A stretch of 64,000 bases of DNA, from contig JAQBPB010000026.1 in the NCBI GenBank assembly GCA_028287745.1, forward strand, positions 1-64,000, read 5' to 3'. Origin of the DNA: Chloroflexota bacterium (GTDB taxonomy: Bacteria; Chloroflexota; Chloroflexia; Chloroheliales; Chloroheliaceae). A program made the translations under genes and the position numbers. Under the pieces are notes generated by a model, which ran no database searches, was not told the origin of the DNA, and worked only from the letters and a program-made list of their open reading frames with translations. This document shows positions 51,047-59,876 of this stretch, one piece after another; the first letter of the stretch is position 1, and every line of letters starts with the position of its first letter.

Positions 51047-51931
51047 ATGAAGTCCCAAAATGTACTTGAGCTACCGGCCAGGCCCTTTAGCCGGGTAGTC
51101 CAGCGAGTGCAATACCGTTTCTGGTTCTGGCTAGGGATGCTGCTTGTGACCATAATGGCTATAATTACGGTAGCCCCGGTGATCTGGGCGCTCTCTACTT
51201 CGCTGCGTACACCAGGCCAGTCTTTTACACTCCCGCCAAAATGGCTTCCGCTTGACCCGGACTTTAAGAACTATGCCGATGTCTTTGTCAAAATACCGCT
51301 GGCTACCTATCTAATGAATAGCGCGGTAATAACCGTCAGTATCGTGCTGGGCCAACTGGTGACCGCGTCGCTGGCAGGGTATGCCTTTGGCCGCCTGAAG
51401 TTTCCGGGCCGGAACATGATTTTCAGCCTGATTATGGCAACCATGATGATTCCGCTACAGGCTACGATTATCCCGGTCTTCGTACTGATAAGCCGGCTCA
51501 ACCTGGCGGACACTCACGCCTCGCTTATAATTCCCGCCTGGGCGACCGCTTTCGGCACTTTTCTCATGCGCCAGTATTTTATGCAGATTCCCAATGAATT
51601 CGAGGAAGCGGCCGTAATTGACGGCGCTACCAATGTGCAGGTCTTTTCCAAAATCTACCTGCCCCTGGCTGCACCGGGTTTAGCTATCCTGGCGGTGTTG
51701 TCTTTCAACACGCACTGGAACGAGTTCTTCCGGCCGCTTATCTTCCTGACCACTAACGATAACTTTACGCTCCCGCTTGGTCTGGTAACTCTGTTTGGCT
51801 ACCTGGGCACCGGCAGCGTGTCGGTGGTAATGGCCGGAGTGATTCTTTCGCTTATTCCGGTGCTGCTGGTTTATATTGTTGGACAGCGTTATCTGATAGA
51901 AGGTATCGCGATGGGCGGCGTAAAGGGGTAA
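51047..51931 (+). CDS. sugar ABC permease (MalG type)
   Basis: A 294-residue permease starting after GGAGGG, 30 bases past its partner. Family signs: 'APVIWALSTSLRTPGQSF', 'AGYAFGRLKFPGRNMIF', 'FLMRQYFMQIPNEFEEAAVIDGATNVQVF' (EAA loop) and the C-terminal 'QRYLIEGIAMGGVKG'. Together with the MalF-type protein it forms the channel for sugars captured by the Tat-exported binding protein. A small hairpin and the second GH32 gene follow. Confidence 0.94.
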   Translation: MKSQNVLELPARPFSRVVQRVQYRFWFWLGMLLVTIMAIITVAPVIWALSTSLRTPGQSFTLPPKWLPLDPDFKNYADVFVKIPLATYLMNSAVITVSIVLGQLVTASLAGYAFGRLKFPGRNMIFSLIMATMMIPLQATIIPVFVLISRLNLADTHASLIIPAWATAFGTFLMRQYFMQIPNEFEEAAVIDGATNVQVFSKIYLPLAAPGLAILAVLSFNTHWNEFFRPLIFLTTNDNFTLPLGLVTLFGYLGTGSVSVVMAGVILSLIPVLLVYIVGQRYLIEGIAMGGVKG

Positions 51932-51982
51932 GGCTCCACGCCGCGTTTCTTTAATAATTATCGCTTAATTCATAAGGTGATT

Positions 51983-51999
51983 GGCCGGTGGTACCGGCC
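51983..51999. other. small intercistronic hairpin
   Basis: GGCCGGT-GGT-ACCGGCC, 7-bp stem with a 3-base loop, in the 147-base gap before the second GH32 gene. Confidence 0.5.
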
Positions 52000-52078
52000 A
52001 GCAATAGCCCTGGGAAGAAATTTCCCCGCAGGCCGGGTTTTTGCGCCAATCGCCGGAATATAATAGAAAAGGTAAACC

Positions 52079-53599
52079 ATGAACCAATCAAATGCGGCCC
52101 AACTAACCGAGGGCCAGGCCGTTATTGATGCCAACAAATTGCTAAAAGAAAAAATGGACCGCGACCCGCACCGGCCAGTTTATCATTTTTTGCCTGCCAC
52201 AAACTGGATGAACGACCCGAACGGGGCCTGCCAATGGAATGGGGAATACCACATTTTTTACCAGTACAATCCTAACGGTGGCTTCTGGGGCACCATGCAC
52301 TGGGGCCACGCTTCCAGTCAGGATTTAATCCACTGGACCGACCTGCCGGTAGCCCTGGCACCCGACCCGGGAACAGTTGATGAATACGGGGTTTTCTCTG
52401 GTTGTATGGCGATCAACAACGGAGTGCCTACCATTGTTTATACGGGTGTACGGATGAACCCCGAAACAGGAAAACGAGTCCAATTACCGTGTATCGCCAC
52501 TTCGCAGGATAATATGCGGACCTGGCAGAAACACCCTGGCAACCCCGTTATAGCCACCCCGCCGGAAGGCCTGGATGTAACCGGCTTTCGCGACCACGCG
52601 GTCTGGCAAGAGGACGGTTACTGGTATATGGTGGTAGGGTCCGGAGTCACTGATGAGGGTGGCGCAATCTTTCTTTACCGGTCCAAAGACCTGATTAACT
52701 GGGAATATATGAACCCGCTGTTCAGAGGTACAGTCGAAGAAACCGGGGTAATGTGGGAATGCCCCGATTTTTTCCCGCTGGGCAACAAATATGTTCTTAT
52801 TATGTCAATCTTACCGACCAAAGACACCATCTATTACATCGGGTCGTATGACCGCGAAAAACATGTTTTCATTCCGGAGCAGAAGGGCATCCTGGACGGC
52901 GGCGGAATATATTACGCGCCGCAGTCGTTCCTGGATGAGCAAGGACGCCGGATTATCTGGGGCTGGTTGCAGGAAGGCCGCAGCGTGCCAACCCATACCG
53001 AAGCCGGGTGGGCCGGGGTAATGTCCGCCCCACGCATACTGTTCTTACACCCGGACGGCAGCCTGGGCGTCAAGCCGGTTCCGGAACTGGAAGCTTTGCG
53101 CAGCGAACACCGGCAGCTTGAGCAGGCCATCCAGACTACCGGCAACCCGGCGGATGTCCCGCTGTTCAATAGTCCGGTAAGTGGAAACTGGGAACTTAGC
53201 CTGCAAGTTGACCCGAGAAAGGCGGCACAGTTCGGGTTGCGGTTAAATTACTCGGAAGGTGAGGAAACGGTTATCAGGTATAACACCGAAACCGGACGGT
53301 TGGAGATAGACCGGACTGCCTCCAGTCACAATACAAGCGACCAGCACGATGTCCGGGGCGAAGCCTGCAAGCTGGATGATAACGGCCAGTTGAATTTGCG
53401 GGTTTTCCTGGACCGCTCTGAAATTGAGATTTACGCCAACGACCGGATTGGCCTTTCCAGCCGCATCTATCCGACCGACCCAACCAGTCTTAGCCTGAGC
53501 GTATTTTCAGTTGGAGGCAGCGCAACAGTACTAAAAGGCGAGTTCTGGGAAATGGAGTCGTGCTGGAAGGGTCCGCGAGAATTCTGGACGCAGCAGTAA
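52079..53599 (+). CDS. GH32 beta-fructosidase (catalytic residues intact)
   Basis: A 506-residue paralogue of the protein at 45604, with all three catalytic acids: Asp46 in 'NWMNDPNG', Asp172 in 'FRDHAVW' and Glu227 in 'MWECPDFF'. Both paralogues have RDH where most GH32 enzymes have RDP. The C-terminal beta-sandwich is complete ('CSRIYPT'-like end reads 'LSSRIYPTD'). No signal peptide, so it hydrolyses imported sucrose, levan or inulin oligosaccharides in the cytoplasm. It is the probable main hydrolase of the operon. Confidence 0.92.
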   Translation: MNQSNAAQLTEGQAVIDANKLLKEKMDRDPHRPVYHFLPATNWMNDPNGACQWNGEYHIFYQYNPNGGFWGTMHWGHASSQDLIHWTDLPVALAPDPGTVDEYGVFSGCMAINNGVPTIVYTGVRMNPETGKRVQLPCIATSQDNMRTWQKHPGNPVIATPPEGLDVTGFRDHAVWQEDGYWYMVVGSGVTDEGGAIFLYRSKDLINWEYMNPLFRGTVEETGVMWECPDFFPLGNKYVLIMSILPTKDTIYYIGSYDREKHVFIPEQKGILDGGGIYYAPQSFLDEQGRRIIWGWLQEGRSVPTHTEAGWAGVMSAPRILFLHPDGSLGVKPVPELEALRSEHRQLEQAIQTTGNPADVPLFNSPVSGNWELSLQVDPRKAAQFGLRLNYSEGEETVIRYNTETGRLEIDRTASSHNTSDQHDVRGEACKLDDNGQLNLRVFLDRSEIEIYANDRIGLSSRIYPTDPTSLSLSVFSVGGSATVLKGEFWEMESCWKGPREFWTQQ

Positions 53600-53684
53600 G
53601 CCAGCCAGCCGCAAATCGGGACGTAACGTGGCATTATTGTAGCTGGTTCATTTAACCAGCCCTGTGAAGACAAAGAGGTCAAAT

Positions 53685-55097
53685 ATGGCACTTTTTTTTA
53701 AGCCCAGCGACGGCTGGGCCGGTGACTTCATCCCGTTTTACTGGCAAGGTGACTACCATCTCTTTTATCTGAAAGATTACCGGAACGCCGACACCAACGG
53801 CCAGGGTACGCCCTGGTTTCACCTGGTAACCCGCGACTTCGTTAATTTTGAGGATTGGGGAGAGGCTATACCGCGCGGGCCGGAAGAATCGCACGATTTA
53901 TGGATCTATACCGGCTGTGTCATGGAACACAACGGAATTTTTCATATTTTCTACACCGGCCACAATAAGAATTACCTGAAAATCGGCAAGCCGCAACAGG
54001 TAATTTTACATGCGACCAGTCCCGATTTGCGCACCTGGCATAAAGACCCTGACTTTTCAATTTTCGCGCCGGTTGAACAGGGCTACGAGTTCAATGACTG
54101 GCGCGACCCTTTCGTGTTCTGGAGCGAAGAGGACCAGGCCTGGTTGATGCTGCTGGCCGCCCGTAAGAGCAGCGGCCCCGACCGCAACCGGGGCCTTGTG
54201 GCCTGTTTGACCAGCCCGGACCTTCAAAAATGGTCCATAACTACACCGTTCTGGGAACCGGACCTGTACTTCACGCACGAGTGCCCGGATGTGTTTAAGA
54301 TTAGGGAGTGGTGGTACCTGGTATGGTCGGAATTCAGCGACCGGAAGGTGACCCGCTACCGCATGAGCCGCAGCCTGAAAGGGCCCTGGCTAAAACCGGC
54401 CGATGACGCGTTCGATACCAGGGCTTTCTATGCCGCAAAAACCGGCAGCGATGGGCAGCGCCGTTTCGCCTTCGGCTGGCTGGCCTCGCGCCAGGGCGAA
54501 ACCGACACCGGGGAATGGCAGTGGGGCGGTGACCTGGTGGTCCATGAAATTACCCCGCGCCCGGACGGTACGCTGGCGGTGCGCGTGCCGGAAACAGTGC
54601 TTGAACAGTTCAACCGGCCAATCGAACTGGTACCACAACCGGTGCTTGGAACCTGGCAAAGTGAAGATAGTTGCCTGGTAACCAGCGCCGAGGCCAGGTT
54701 TAGCGCCCTGCTTTTAGCAGATATGCCCGGGGAATGCCTGGTTGAAGCAACCGTACAATTTTCACCGGGCACCGCCGCCTGCGGAGTACTTTTGCGGGCT
54801 TCGGGCGAGCTAAACCAATATTACCAGGTGCGGTTGGAACCGGCCGCTCAGAGGATTGTGGTAGACCTTTGGCCGCGTCCCGGTGACAAACCGTTCGTTT
54901 TCGAACGCCCTTTGGCGCTACAACCTGACCGCCCGGTCCGGTTGCGCTGCCTGACCAGCGGCACCAACCTGGTGGTTTACGTGGATGACGAAACGGCCCT
55001 TTCCTGCCGGATGTACGACCACCCGGCAGGCAGCGCCGGGCTGTTCGCGATAGAGGGTACGGTACAGTTTTCTCAGTTGGCGGTTCGGGCTATTTAG
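53685..55097 (+). CDS. GH32-type glycosidase, divergent subgroup
   Basis: A 470-residue clan GH-J protein starting at ATG 53685 after AAGAGG. Although far from the other two, it keeps the catalytic set: Asp14 in 'GWAGDFIPFYWQGDYHLFYL', the canonical 'DWRDPFVF' (Asp141) and 'THECPDVF' (Glu199). Its first block lacks the NDPNG sequence, as in the short GH32 enzymes annotated as glycosyl hydrolase family 32 domain proteins. The C-terminal ~150 residues form the usual sandwich. Specificity may differ, for example toward branched or modified fructosides. It closes the operon and is followed by a strong terminator. Confidence 0.85.
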   Translation: MALFFKPSDGWAGDFIPFYWQGDYHLFYLKDYRNADTNGQGTPWFHLVTRDFVNFEDWGEAIPRGPEESHDLWIYTGCVMEHNGIFHIFYTGHNKNYLKIGKPQQVILHATSPDLRTWHKDPDFSIFAPVEQGYEFNDWRDPFVFWSEEDQAWLMLLAARKSSGPDRNRGLVACLTSPDLQKWSITTPFWEPDLYFTHECPDVFKIREWWYLVWSEFSDRKVTRYRMSRSLKGPWLKPADDAFDTRAFYAAKTGSDGQRRFAFGWLASRQGETDTGEWQWGGDLVVHEITPRPDGTLAVRVPETVLEQFNRPIELVPQPVLGTWQSEDSCLVTSAEARFSALLLADMPGECLVEATVQFSPGTAACGVLLRASGELNQYYQVRLEPAAQRIVVDLWPRPGDKPFVFERPLALQPDRPVRLRCLTSGTNLVVYVDDETALSCRMYDHPAGSAGLFAIEGTVQFSQLAVRAI

Positions 55098-55127
55098 CGG
55101 CCCGCCAAAGTTACAGATTAAAACAAT

Positions 55128-55163
55128 GTCCGGTGGTGTATTTGTGCCGCCGGACTTTTTATT
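55128..55163 (+). terminator. terminator of the fructan operon
   Basis: GTCCGGTGG / CCGCCGGAC stem (one mismatch) with a 10-base loop, followed by TTTTTATT. Confidence 0.85.
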
Positions 55164-55239
55164 ACCCTTGAATTTTACTTATTTTGGTTAAATTGAAAAA
55201 ATGGTTTTAAAAGCTGGCACTTTTATATTCCCTGTTAGA

Positions 55240-55263
55240 TATATACCTTGACAGGTATATAAT
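55240..55263 (+). promoter_or_regulatory. ArsR operator overlapping the -10 of its gene
   Basis: Inverted repeat TATATACCT-TGAC-AGGTATATA (55240-55261) merges into a perfect TATAAT (55258-55263), with TTAGAT 17 bases upstream. Binding here would block the promoter, which implies autorepression, and it rules out ATG 55262 as start codon for a transcript from this promoter. Confidence 0.65.
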
Positions 55264-55282
55264 GCAGGAGTATATTCAAATT

Positions 55283-55612
55283 ATGATCAAAACATTGAGC
55301 GCGCTTGCCGAGCCGCACCGTTTACATATTATGGAACTCCTGCAAAATGGGCCGCTTTCGGTAGGCGAAATTGTTGGTAAACTAGGCCTTCAGCAGCCGC
55401 AAGTATCCAAACACCTGCGGGTGCTGGTTGATGCTGACCTTGTTGAAGTGCAGCGGGACGCCCAGCGCCGGATCTACCGGCTGCGGTCACAGCCACTCAA
55501 AGAGCTGGACGGCTGGCTAGAGTCGTTCCGGCACATCTGGGAAGAACGCTACGACCGCCTGGATGAATACCTTCGCCAACTGCAAGAACATGAAACGAAC
55601 CCGACCCCATGA
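55283..55612 (+). CDS. ArsR-family transcriptional regulator
   Basis: A 109-residue winged helix-turn-helix protein ('LSALAEPHRLHIMELLQNGPLSVGEI', 'LGLQQPQVSKHLRVLVDADLVEVQRD'). I use ATG 55283, because the ORF track start at 55262 overlaps the -10 box; GGAG lies 12 bases upstream of the chosen start. It has no metal-binding cysteine pair, so it is not a metal sensor of the ArsR/SmtB kind. ArsR proteins of this group are often paired with SRPBCC/AHSA1 proteins, and two such genes follow directly, so a shared regulatory unit is likely. Confidence 0.88.
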   Translation: MIKTLSALAEPHRLHIMELLQNGPLSVGEIVGKLGLQQPQVSKHLRVLVDADLVEVQRDAQRRIYRLRSQPLKELDGWLESFRHIWEERYDRLDEYLRQLQEHETNPTP

Positions 55613-55707
55613 ATAGTCCTACCTCAACATAGACCGTACCAGCACACTTTCAGGGGAAGCCGTGCCGGGTGGTCATTATATACGGTAAGTAAAGGAGAAT
55701 AATCACT

Positions 55708-56229
55708 ATGGCGGAAGATAAAGTAACTACCCAAGTCACACCGGACATGGAAAAGCAAGAACTCCTCGTAGAACGTACCTTTGATGCGCCCCGCGAACTT
55801 GTCTGGAAAGCCTGGACGGAACCTGAACGGCTGGCGGTCTGGTGGGGACCGAAAGACTGGAAGACTACGACTTACGAGATGGACGTAAAACCGGGAGGCG
55901 TCTGGCGCTACTGCATGCGCGGGCCGGACGGTATGGAGTCGTGCGGCAAAACAGTCTACCGTGAAATTGTCGAGCCGGAGCGGCTGGTTTACATCGATTT
56001 ATTTACCGATGCGGAAGGTAATGTGATGGAAGGTATGCCTACTTTACAGATAACGACGGAATTTACCGAGTACAACGGCAAGACCAGGATCACCAGTATC
56101 ACTAAATTCGCATCGACCGCCGACCTTGAGGCTATTATTGCGATGGGTGCAATCTATGGGATAACCGAAAACTGGGAGCGCCTGGCGGATTACCTGGCAG
56201 CACCTGAACTGGCAAGCTCCGAATCCTGA
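55708..56229 (+). CDS. SRPBCC/AHSA1-domain protein
   Basis: A 173-residue START-like domain protein of the AHSA1 group: 'LLVERTFDAPRELVWKAWTEPERLAVWWGPKDW', 'MDVKPGGVWRYCMRGPDG', 'IVEPERLVYIDLFTDAEGN' and 'TADLEAIIAMGAIYGITENWERLADYL'. These proteins have a deep hydrophobic cavity and probably bind small ligands; bacterial members are usually of unknown function. AGGAG precedes the ATG. It follows the ArsR gene by about 95 bases and is probably controlled by it. Confidence 0.9.
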   Translation: MAEDKVTTQVTPDMEKQELLVERTFDAPRELVWKAWTEPERLAVWWGPKDWKTTTYEMDVKPGGVWRYCMRGPDGMESCGKTVYREIVEPERLVYIDLFTDAEGNVMEGMPTLQITTEFTEYNGKTRITSITKFASTADLEAIIAMGAIYGITENWERLADYLAAPELASSES

Positions 56230-56405
56230 TAATCCCGGCAGGTTCTAAGTTCAATGATTAACGCCGGTTAGTTTGTACAGCGGGTCAGGGAAACTGGATA
56301 TAATCCTGGAGAATATAGAAGGCAGTTTCCAGCCCGCTATACTCTATACATTCCGGCGGGAACCGGGGTAATAAGTAGAAGCAAGCAGTATAAGGGAGTA
56401 ACATT

Positions 56406-56876
56406 ATGTCTAAAATTAATTTAATCGCGGAACCAGGAAAACAAGAGATCATCATTACACGGGTGTTCAACGCGCCTCGCGAACTAGTATTCAAGACCTT
56501 TACCGACCCAGCGAGTATACCGAACTGGTGGGGGCCAGGATACCTTACGACCACAGTTGATCAGATGGAAGTTAAGTTTGGCGGAGTCTGGCGATACCTT
56601 CAACAAGAGCCGGACGGCAGTAAGTACGGGTTCAAAGGGGTGTACCACGACATTGTCGCACCCGAGCGGCTTGTCTACACCTTTGAATTTGAAGGTATGC
56701 CAGGCCATGTGATGCTTGAAACGGTGACGTTCGAAGAACAGGAAGGCAAGACCCTGTTGAAAGAAATTGCGGTCTTCCAGTCAGTAGAGGATCGCGATGG
56801 AATGCTCCAGTCGGGAATGGAATCAGGAGCAACCGAATCGATGGATCGCCTGGCTGAACTTGTAGAGAAAGCCTGA
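56406..56876 (+). CDS. SRPBCC/AHSA1-domain protein, second copy
   Basis: A 156-residue paralogue of the preceding protein: 'IIITRVFNAPRELVFKTFTDPASIPNWWGPGY', 'EVKFGGVWRYLQQEPDGSKYGFKG', 'PERLVYTFEFEGMPG' and 'SGMESGATESMDRLAELV'. GGGAG lies upstream. The 175-base gap between the two copies shows no clear terminator, so they may share a transcript. Tandem copies differing in the cavity-lining positions suggest different ligands. Confidence 0.9.
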   Translation: MSKINLIAEPGKQEIIITRVFNAPRELVFKTFTDPASIPNWWGPGYLTTTVDQMEVKFGGVWRYLQQEPDGSKYGFKGVYHDIVAPERLVYTFEFEGMPGHVMLETVTFEEQEGKTLLKEIAVFQSVEDRDGMLQSGMESGATESMDRLAELVEKA

Positions 56877-56948
56877 AGCGTTTGGGGTGCGGCCCTGCAA
56901 AAATCGAGACAATAGCGCAAAAAGGCAAACCACTATAACGAGGGATTT

Positions 56949-57395
56949 ATGAGATTTCATTCAACAATCCTGCTCGGCGGCAAGACCGCCACCGGTATTG
57001 AAGTCCCGGCGGAGGTAGTTACAGCCCTGGGGCCAGGCAAGCGGCCAGCCGTACGAGTTACCATCGGAGGATATTCCTATCGCAGTACTATCGCGCCGCT
57101 GGGCGGCAAGTTCATGCTCCCTATCAGTGCCGAGCATCGCCAGGCGGCCGGTGTCGCCGCCGGTGACGAGGTAGATATCGACATTGAACTTGATAATGAA
57201 CCGCGAGAGGTTATCGTGCCGCCCGACCTGACGGAAGCGCTCGACCGGGATGCGGAGGCCAGGAGCTTCTTCGAGGGGTTGTCCTATAGCAACAAGCTGC
57301 GCCACGTGCTGGCAATCGAGCAGGCCAAAACTGCCGAAACCCGCCAGCGGCGCATCGAAAAAGCGGTCAGCATGTTTCGAGCAGGCCAGTCTTGA
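56949..57395 (+). CDS. YdeI/DUF1905-domain protein
   Basis: A 148-residue protein joining a DUF1905 beta-barrel ('FHSTILLGGKTATGIEVPAEVVTALG', 'VRVTIGGYSYRSTIAPLGGKFMLPIS') to the short helical OmdA/YdeI-type tail ('PPDLTEALDRDAEARSFFEGLSYSNK', 'HVLAIEQAKTAETRQRRIEKAVSMF'). This combination is usually annotated as bacteriocin-protection or OmpD-associated protein, but its biochemical role is not known. It follows the SRPBCC genes and ends well before a strong terminator. Confidence 0.88.
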   Translation: MRFHSTILLGGKTATGIEVPAEVVTALGPGKRPAVRVTIGGYSYRSTIAPLGGKFMLPISAEHRQAAGVAAGDEVDIDIELDNEPREVIVPPDLTEALDRDAEARSFFEGLSYSNKLRHVLAIEQAKTAETRQRRIEKAVSMFRAGQS

Positions 57396-57514
57396 CGCCC
57401 GGTGAACCCATTCACCCTGATTTTTGTTAGCACTTCCCACATAATCCCGAAGAGTCAGTTTGAAATGTTTCCGGCACTTTTAGGACGGAAACAAGATCCG
57501 AATATTACAAAGAG

Positions 57515-57558
57515 AAACCGCCAGGCAAGGTGAATTTCACCAGGAAGCCTGGCGGTTT
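57515..57558. terminator. terminator after YdeI-like gene
   Basis: Perfect 12-bp stem AAACCGCCAGGC / GCCTGGCGGTTT with an inner GGTG / CACC hairpin. The A and T tracts of the arms allow action on both strands. The rest of the 348-base gap shows nothing else. Confidence 0.75.
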
Positions 57559-57743
57559 CGACACCCAACACCACGCACAAGAATTTTAGCCCTTTGGGAA
57601 ACAAATAGTAGTCCGGTTAGCTTTGCTATAAAGTAGGACGGATTAAATTGCTACAGGGCCGGACGATAGCCCGCCTTATCCTGACTGGAAACATATAGCA
57701 AAATGTTAGTGGCCTTAAGATAACCCCGGAAGGAGAATAAAAG

Positions 57744-58295
57744 ATGAGGAAGATAGTCGCCTCGGAGTACCTAACGCTGGATGGCGTAATGGAGGAACCG
57801 GCCTGGACCTCGCCTTACTGGAATGACGAAATCGCCAAATTTAAATTCGACGAGCTATTTGAGAGCGACGCCCTGCTGCTGGGCCGTGTGACCTATGACG
57901 GGTTTGCTCAGGCCTGGCCGCTTATGAAAGACGAGCAGGGCTTTGCCGACCGCATAAACAGTCTACCGAAGTATGTGGCTACCAAAACCCTGGAAAAAGG
58001 CTCCTGGAACAATTCGAACCTGCTAAAAGAGAACCTAATCGAAGAAATTACCCGGTTGAAAGAGCAGCCCGGCCAGAATATTTTGATTTACGGCAGCAGC
58101 CAACTGGTAGACACACTGCTCCAGCACAACCTGATTGATGAATACCGGCTCCTGGTCTACCCGGTTGTTTTAGGGAAGGGAAAGCGTCTTTTCAAGGATG
58201 GCAGTAATACGACCCTGAAGCTGGTAGACAGCAAGACCTTTAGTTCAGGCGTTGTGGCGCTCACCTACGGACCGGTTGAGCAGGAAGAGGCATAA
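57744..58295 (+). CDS. dihydrofolate reductase-like protein (RibD C-terminal fold)
   Basis: A 183-residue protein of the RibD_C/DHFR-like family: 'KIVASEYLTLDGVMEEPAW', 'LLGRVTYDGFAQAWPLM', 'KYVATKTLEKGSWNNSNLL', 'ILIYGSSQLVDTLLQHNLIDEYRLLVYPVVLGKGKRLF' (the family core, e.g. 'YPVVLGKGKRLF'). It should bind NADPH and reduce a small substrate, but such stand-alone proteins rarely have a proven reaction. AAGGAG precedes the ATG. A related gene follows within four bases, so they form a tandem pair. Confidence 0.9.
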   Translation: MRKIVASEYLTLDGVMEEPAWTSPYWNDEIAKFKFDELFESDALLLGRVTYDGFAQAWPLMKDEQGFADRINSLPKYVATKTLEKGSWNNSNLLKENLIEEITRLKEQPGQNILIYGSSQLVDTLLQHNLIDEYRLLVYPVVLGKGKRLFKDGSNTTLKLVDSKTFSSGVVALTYGPVEQEEA

Positions 58296-58299
58296 TAAA

Positions 58300-58854
58300 A
58301 TGGGAAAAGTCCTGGCAGGTATAACAATGTCACTGGATGGTTTTATTAATGATTGTAACGGCGATGTTAGCCAGCTTTACTCTGATTTCGCTACTTTACG
58401 AGAAACTGAGGTGCTTCAGGAAGCAATAATAACAACCGGGGCAGTAGTGATGGGCCGCCGTGCTTACGATATGGCAGAGGGTGATTTCACGGGTTACGAA
58501 TTTCAAGCGCCCATATTTGTACTTACCCATCATGTTCCGGAAAAGGCTCCTAAAGGAGAGAATGAAAGACTCTCTTTTACCTTTGTCACTGAGGGTATTG
58601 AAAGCGCTATCGAGAAAGCTAAAACCGCCGCCGGTGACAAAGACGTAACGGTGATAGGTGGCGCGGACATCGTTCAACAATGCCTGAGGGCTGGATTGGT
58701 TGAAGAATTACAGATTGACATTATGCCGCTGCTACTGGGCGAAGGTCTCCGATTTTTCGAGCATTTAGCTGCTTCGCAAATTCAATTGGAAAGAATTAAG
58801 GTAATAGAGTTACCGGCTGGTAGGACCGAACTGTGCTTTCGGGTCATAAAATAA
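58300..58854 (+). CDS. dihydrofolate reductase-like protein, second copy
   Basis: A 184-residue paralogue. I start it at ATG 58300 ('MGKVLAGITMSLDGFINDCNG'), since the ORF track version would overlap the preceding gene by 44 bases; AAGAGG lies upstream. Family blocks: 'VVMGRRAYDMAEGDFTG', 'DVTVIGGADIVQQCLRAGLVEELQIDIMPLLLGEG' (core 'IMPLLLGEGLRFF'). Translation is probably coupled to the first copy. Different substrates are likely, because the two proteins differ strongly outside the cofactor site. Confidence 0.9.
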   Translation: MGKVLAGITMSLDGFINDCNGDVSQLYSDFATLRETEVLQEAIITTGAVVMGRRAYDMAEGDFTGYEFQAPIFVLTHHVPEKAPKGENERLSFTFVTEGIESAIEKAKTAAGDKDVTVIGGADIVQQCLRAGLVEELQIDIMPLLLGEGLRFFEHLAASQIQLERIKVIELPAGRTELCFRVIK

Positions 58855-58909
58855 GATAAATCACTGTTAAACCCGGTCTGTCTTACTCCAAATAAGAAAG
58901 CCTGCACCA

Positions 58910-59461
58910 ATGAACAAAATTACAAGGACCCACCTGGCTAATATCCACTCGGAAGATAAAGACTTACAAACCAGAGCTTATTTCTACCTTATCGAAGAGA
59001 CTGACAGGCCGGTGGATTGGGCCTATGATGTCTGGGACGAAATGGTAGTGACTTTAACTAATAAAGACAACCACCGGCGAGCGATTGCTGCCCAGGTTCT
59101 CTGCAACCTGGCTAAGAGCGACCCGGAGAACCGGATGTTACAGGATTTTGGGGCGCTTCTGGCGGTGACAAAGGACGAGAGGTTTGTCACCGCCCGGCAC
59201 TGCCTGCAAGAGATTTGGAAAGTTGGCACTGCCGGAAAGCCGCAGCAAAAGCTATTGGTGGACGGCCTGGAAGGCCGCTTCAGGGAATGCCTGGCCGAAA
59301 AGAACGGCACCCTGATTCGCTACGATATCATCCAGGATTTGAAAAAGTTATACAATGTCGTAATGGATGAAAAAATAAGAGAAAAAGCCCTGGAGTTAAT
59401 CGAAACCGAAGATGACCCTAAATACCGCAAAAAGTATGCAGCGGTGTGGAAGGCCAGGTAA
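58910..59461 (+). CDS. helical-repeat (HEAT-like) protein of unknown function
   Basis: A 183-residue, all-helical protein with HEAT/armadillo-like hairpins ('RRAIAAQVLCNLAKSDPENRML', 'VTARHCLQEIWKVG', 'IREKALELIETEDDPKYRKKY'). Proteins of this look are widespread in Chloroflexota and Firmicutes genomes and have no assigned reaction; they often mediate protein contacts. No catalytic motif is visible. It stands alone between the reductase pair and a DUF2277 gene. Confidence 0.7.
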   Translation: MNKITRTHLANIHSEDKDLQTRAYFYLIEETDRPVDWAYDVWDEMVVTLTNKDNHRRAIAAQVLCNLAKSDPENRMLQDFGALLAVTKDERFVTARHCLQEIWKVGTAGKPQQKLLVDGLEGRFRECLAEKNGTLIRYDIIQDLKKLYNVVMDEKIREKALELIETEDDPKYRKKYAAVWKAR

Positions 59462-59557
59462 ATTTCCGGTCTGACAGCCAGGGCGCCTGGCAAACTGAGT
59501 TTCATGAAGTGTGTGTGCGCTTTGGGCAAGAGACCTTATTAGATAAAGGGATAGGCT

Positions 59558-59827
59558 ATGTGCAGGAACATCAAAACTCTATCAAACTTCGAACCGCCTG
59601 TCACCGAGGAGGAGATACGGGCCGCCGCTTTACAATATGTGCGCAAGGTAAGCGGGTTTAACCAACCCTCGAAAGCCAACGAAGCGGCCTTCCTGGCAGC
59701 GGTTGACGCAATAGCGGCAATCTCCGGTAACCTGCTTAATACGTTGGAGACAAATTCACCACCCAGAAACCGCGCAGAAGAGGCCGCCAAGGCCAAGGCC
59801 CGTTCTGCGCTGCGGTTTTCCCGGTAG
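59558..59827 (+). CDS. DUF2277 family protein
   Basis: An 89-residue protein with the family start 'MCRNIKTLSNFEPPVTEEEI' and the conserved 'AALQYVRKVSGFNQPSKANE' and 'AKARSALRF'. DUF2277 proteins are small, conserved and of unknown function; the invariant N-terminal Met-Cys-Arg-Asn suggests that the cysteine matters. The whole length matches the family. The start is fixed by the conserved N-terminus, with GGGA upstream. Confidence 0.9.
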   Translation: MCRNIKTLSNFEPPVTEEEIRAAALQYVRKVSGFNQPSKANEAAFLAAVDAIAAISGNLLNTLETNSPPRNRAEEAAKAKARSALRFSR

Positions 59828-59876
59828 CTTTCCAGAACTTTATTTAGCTTATCTTAAAAAGGGTAGCCGGTCAGAC

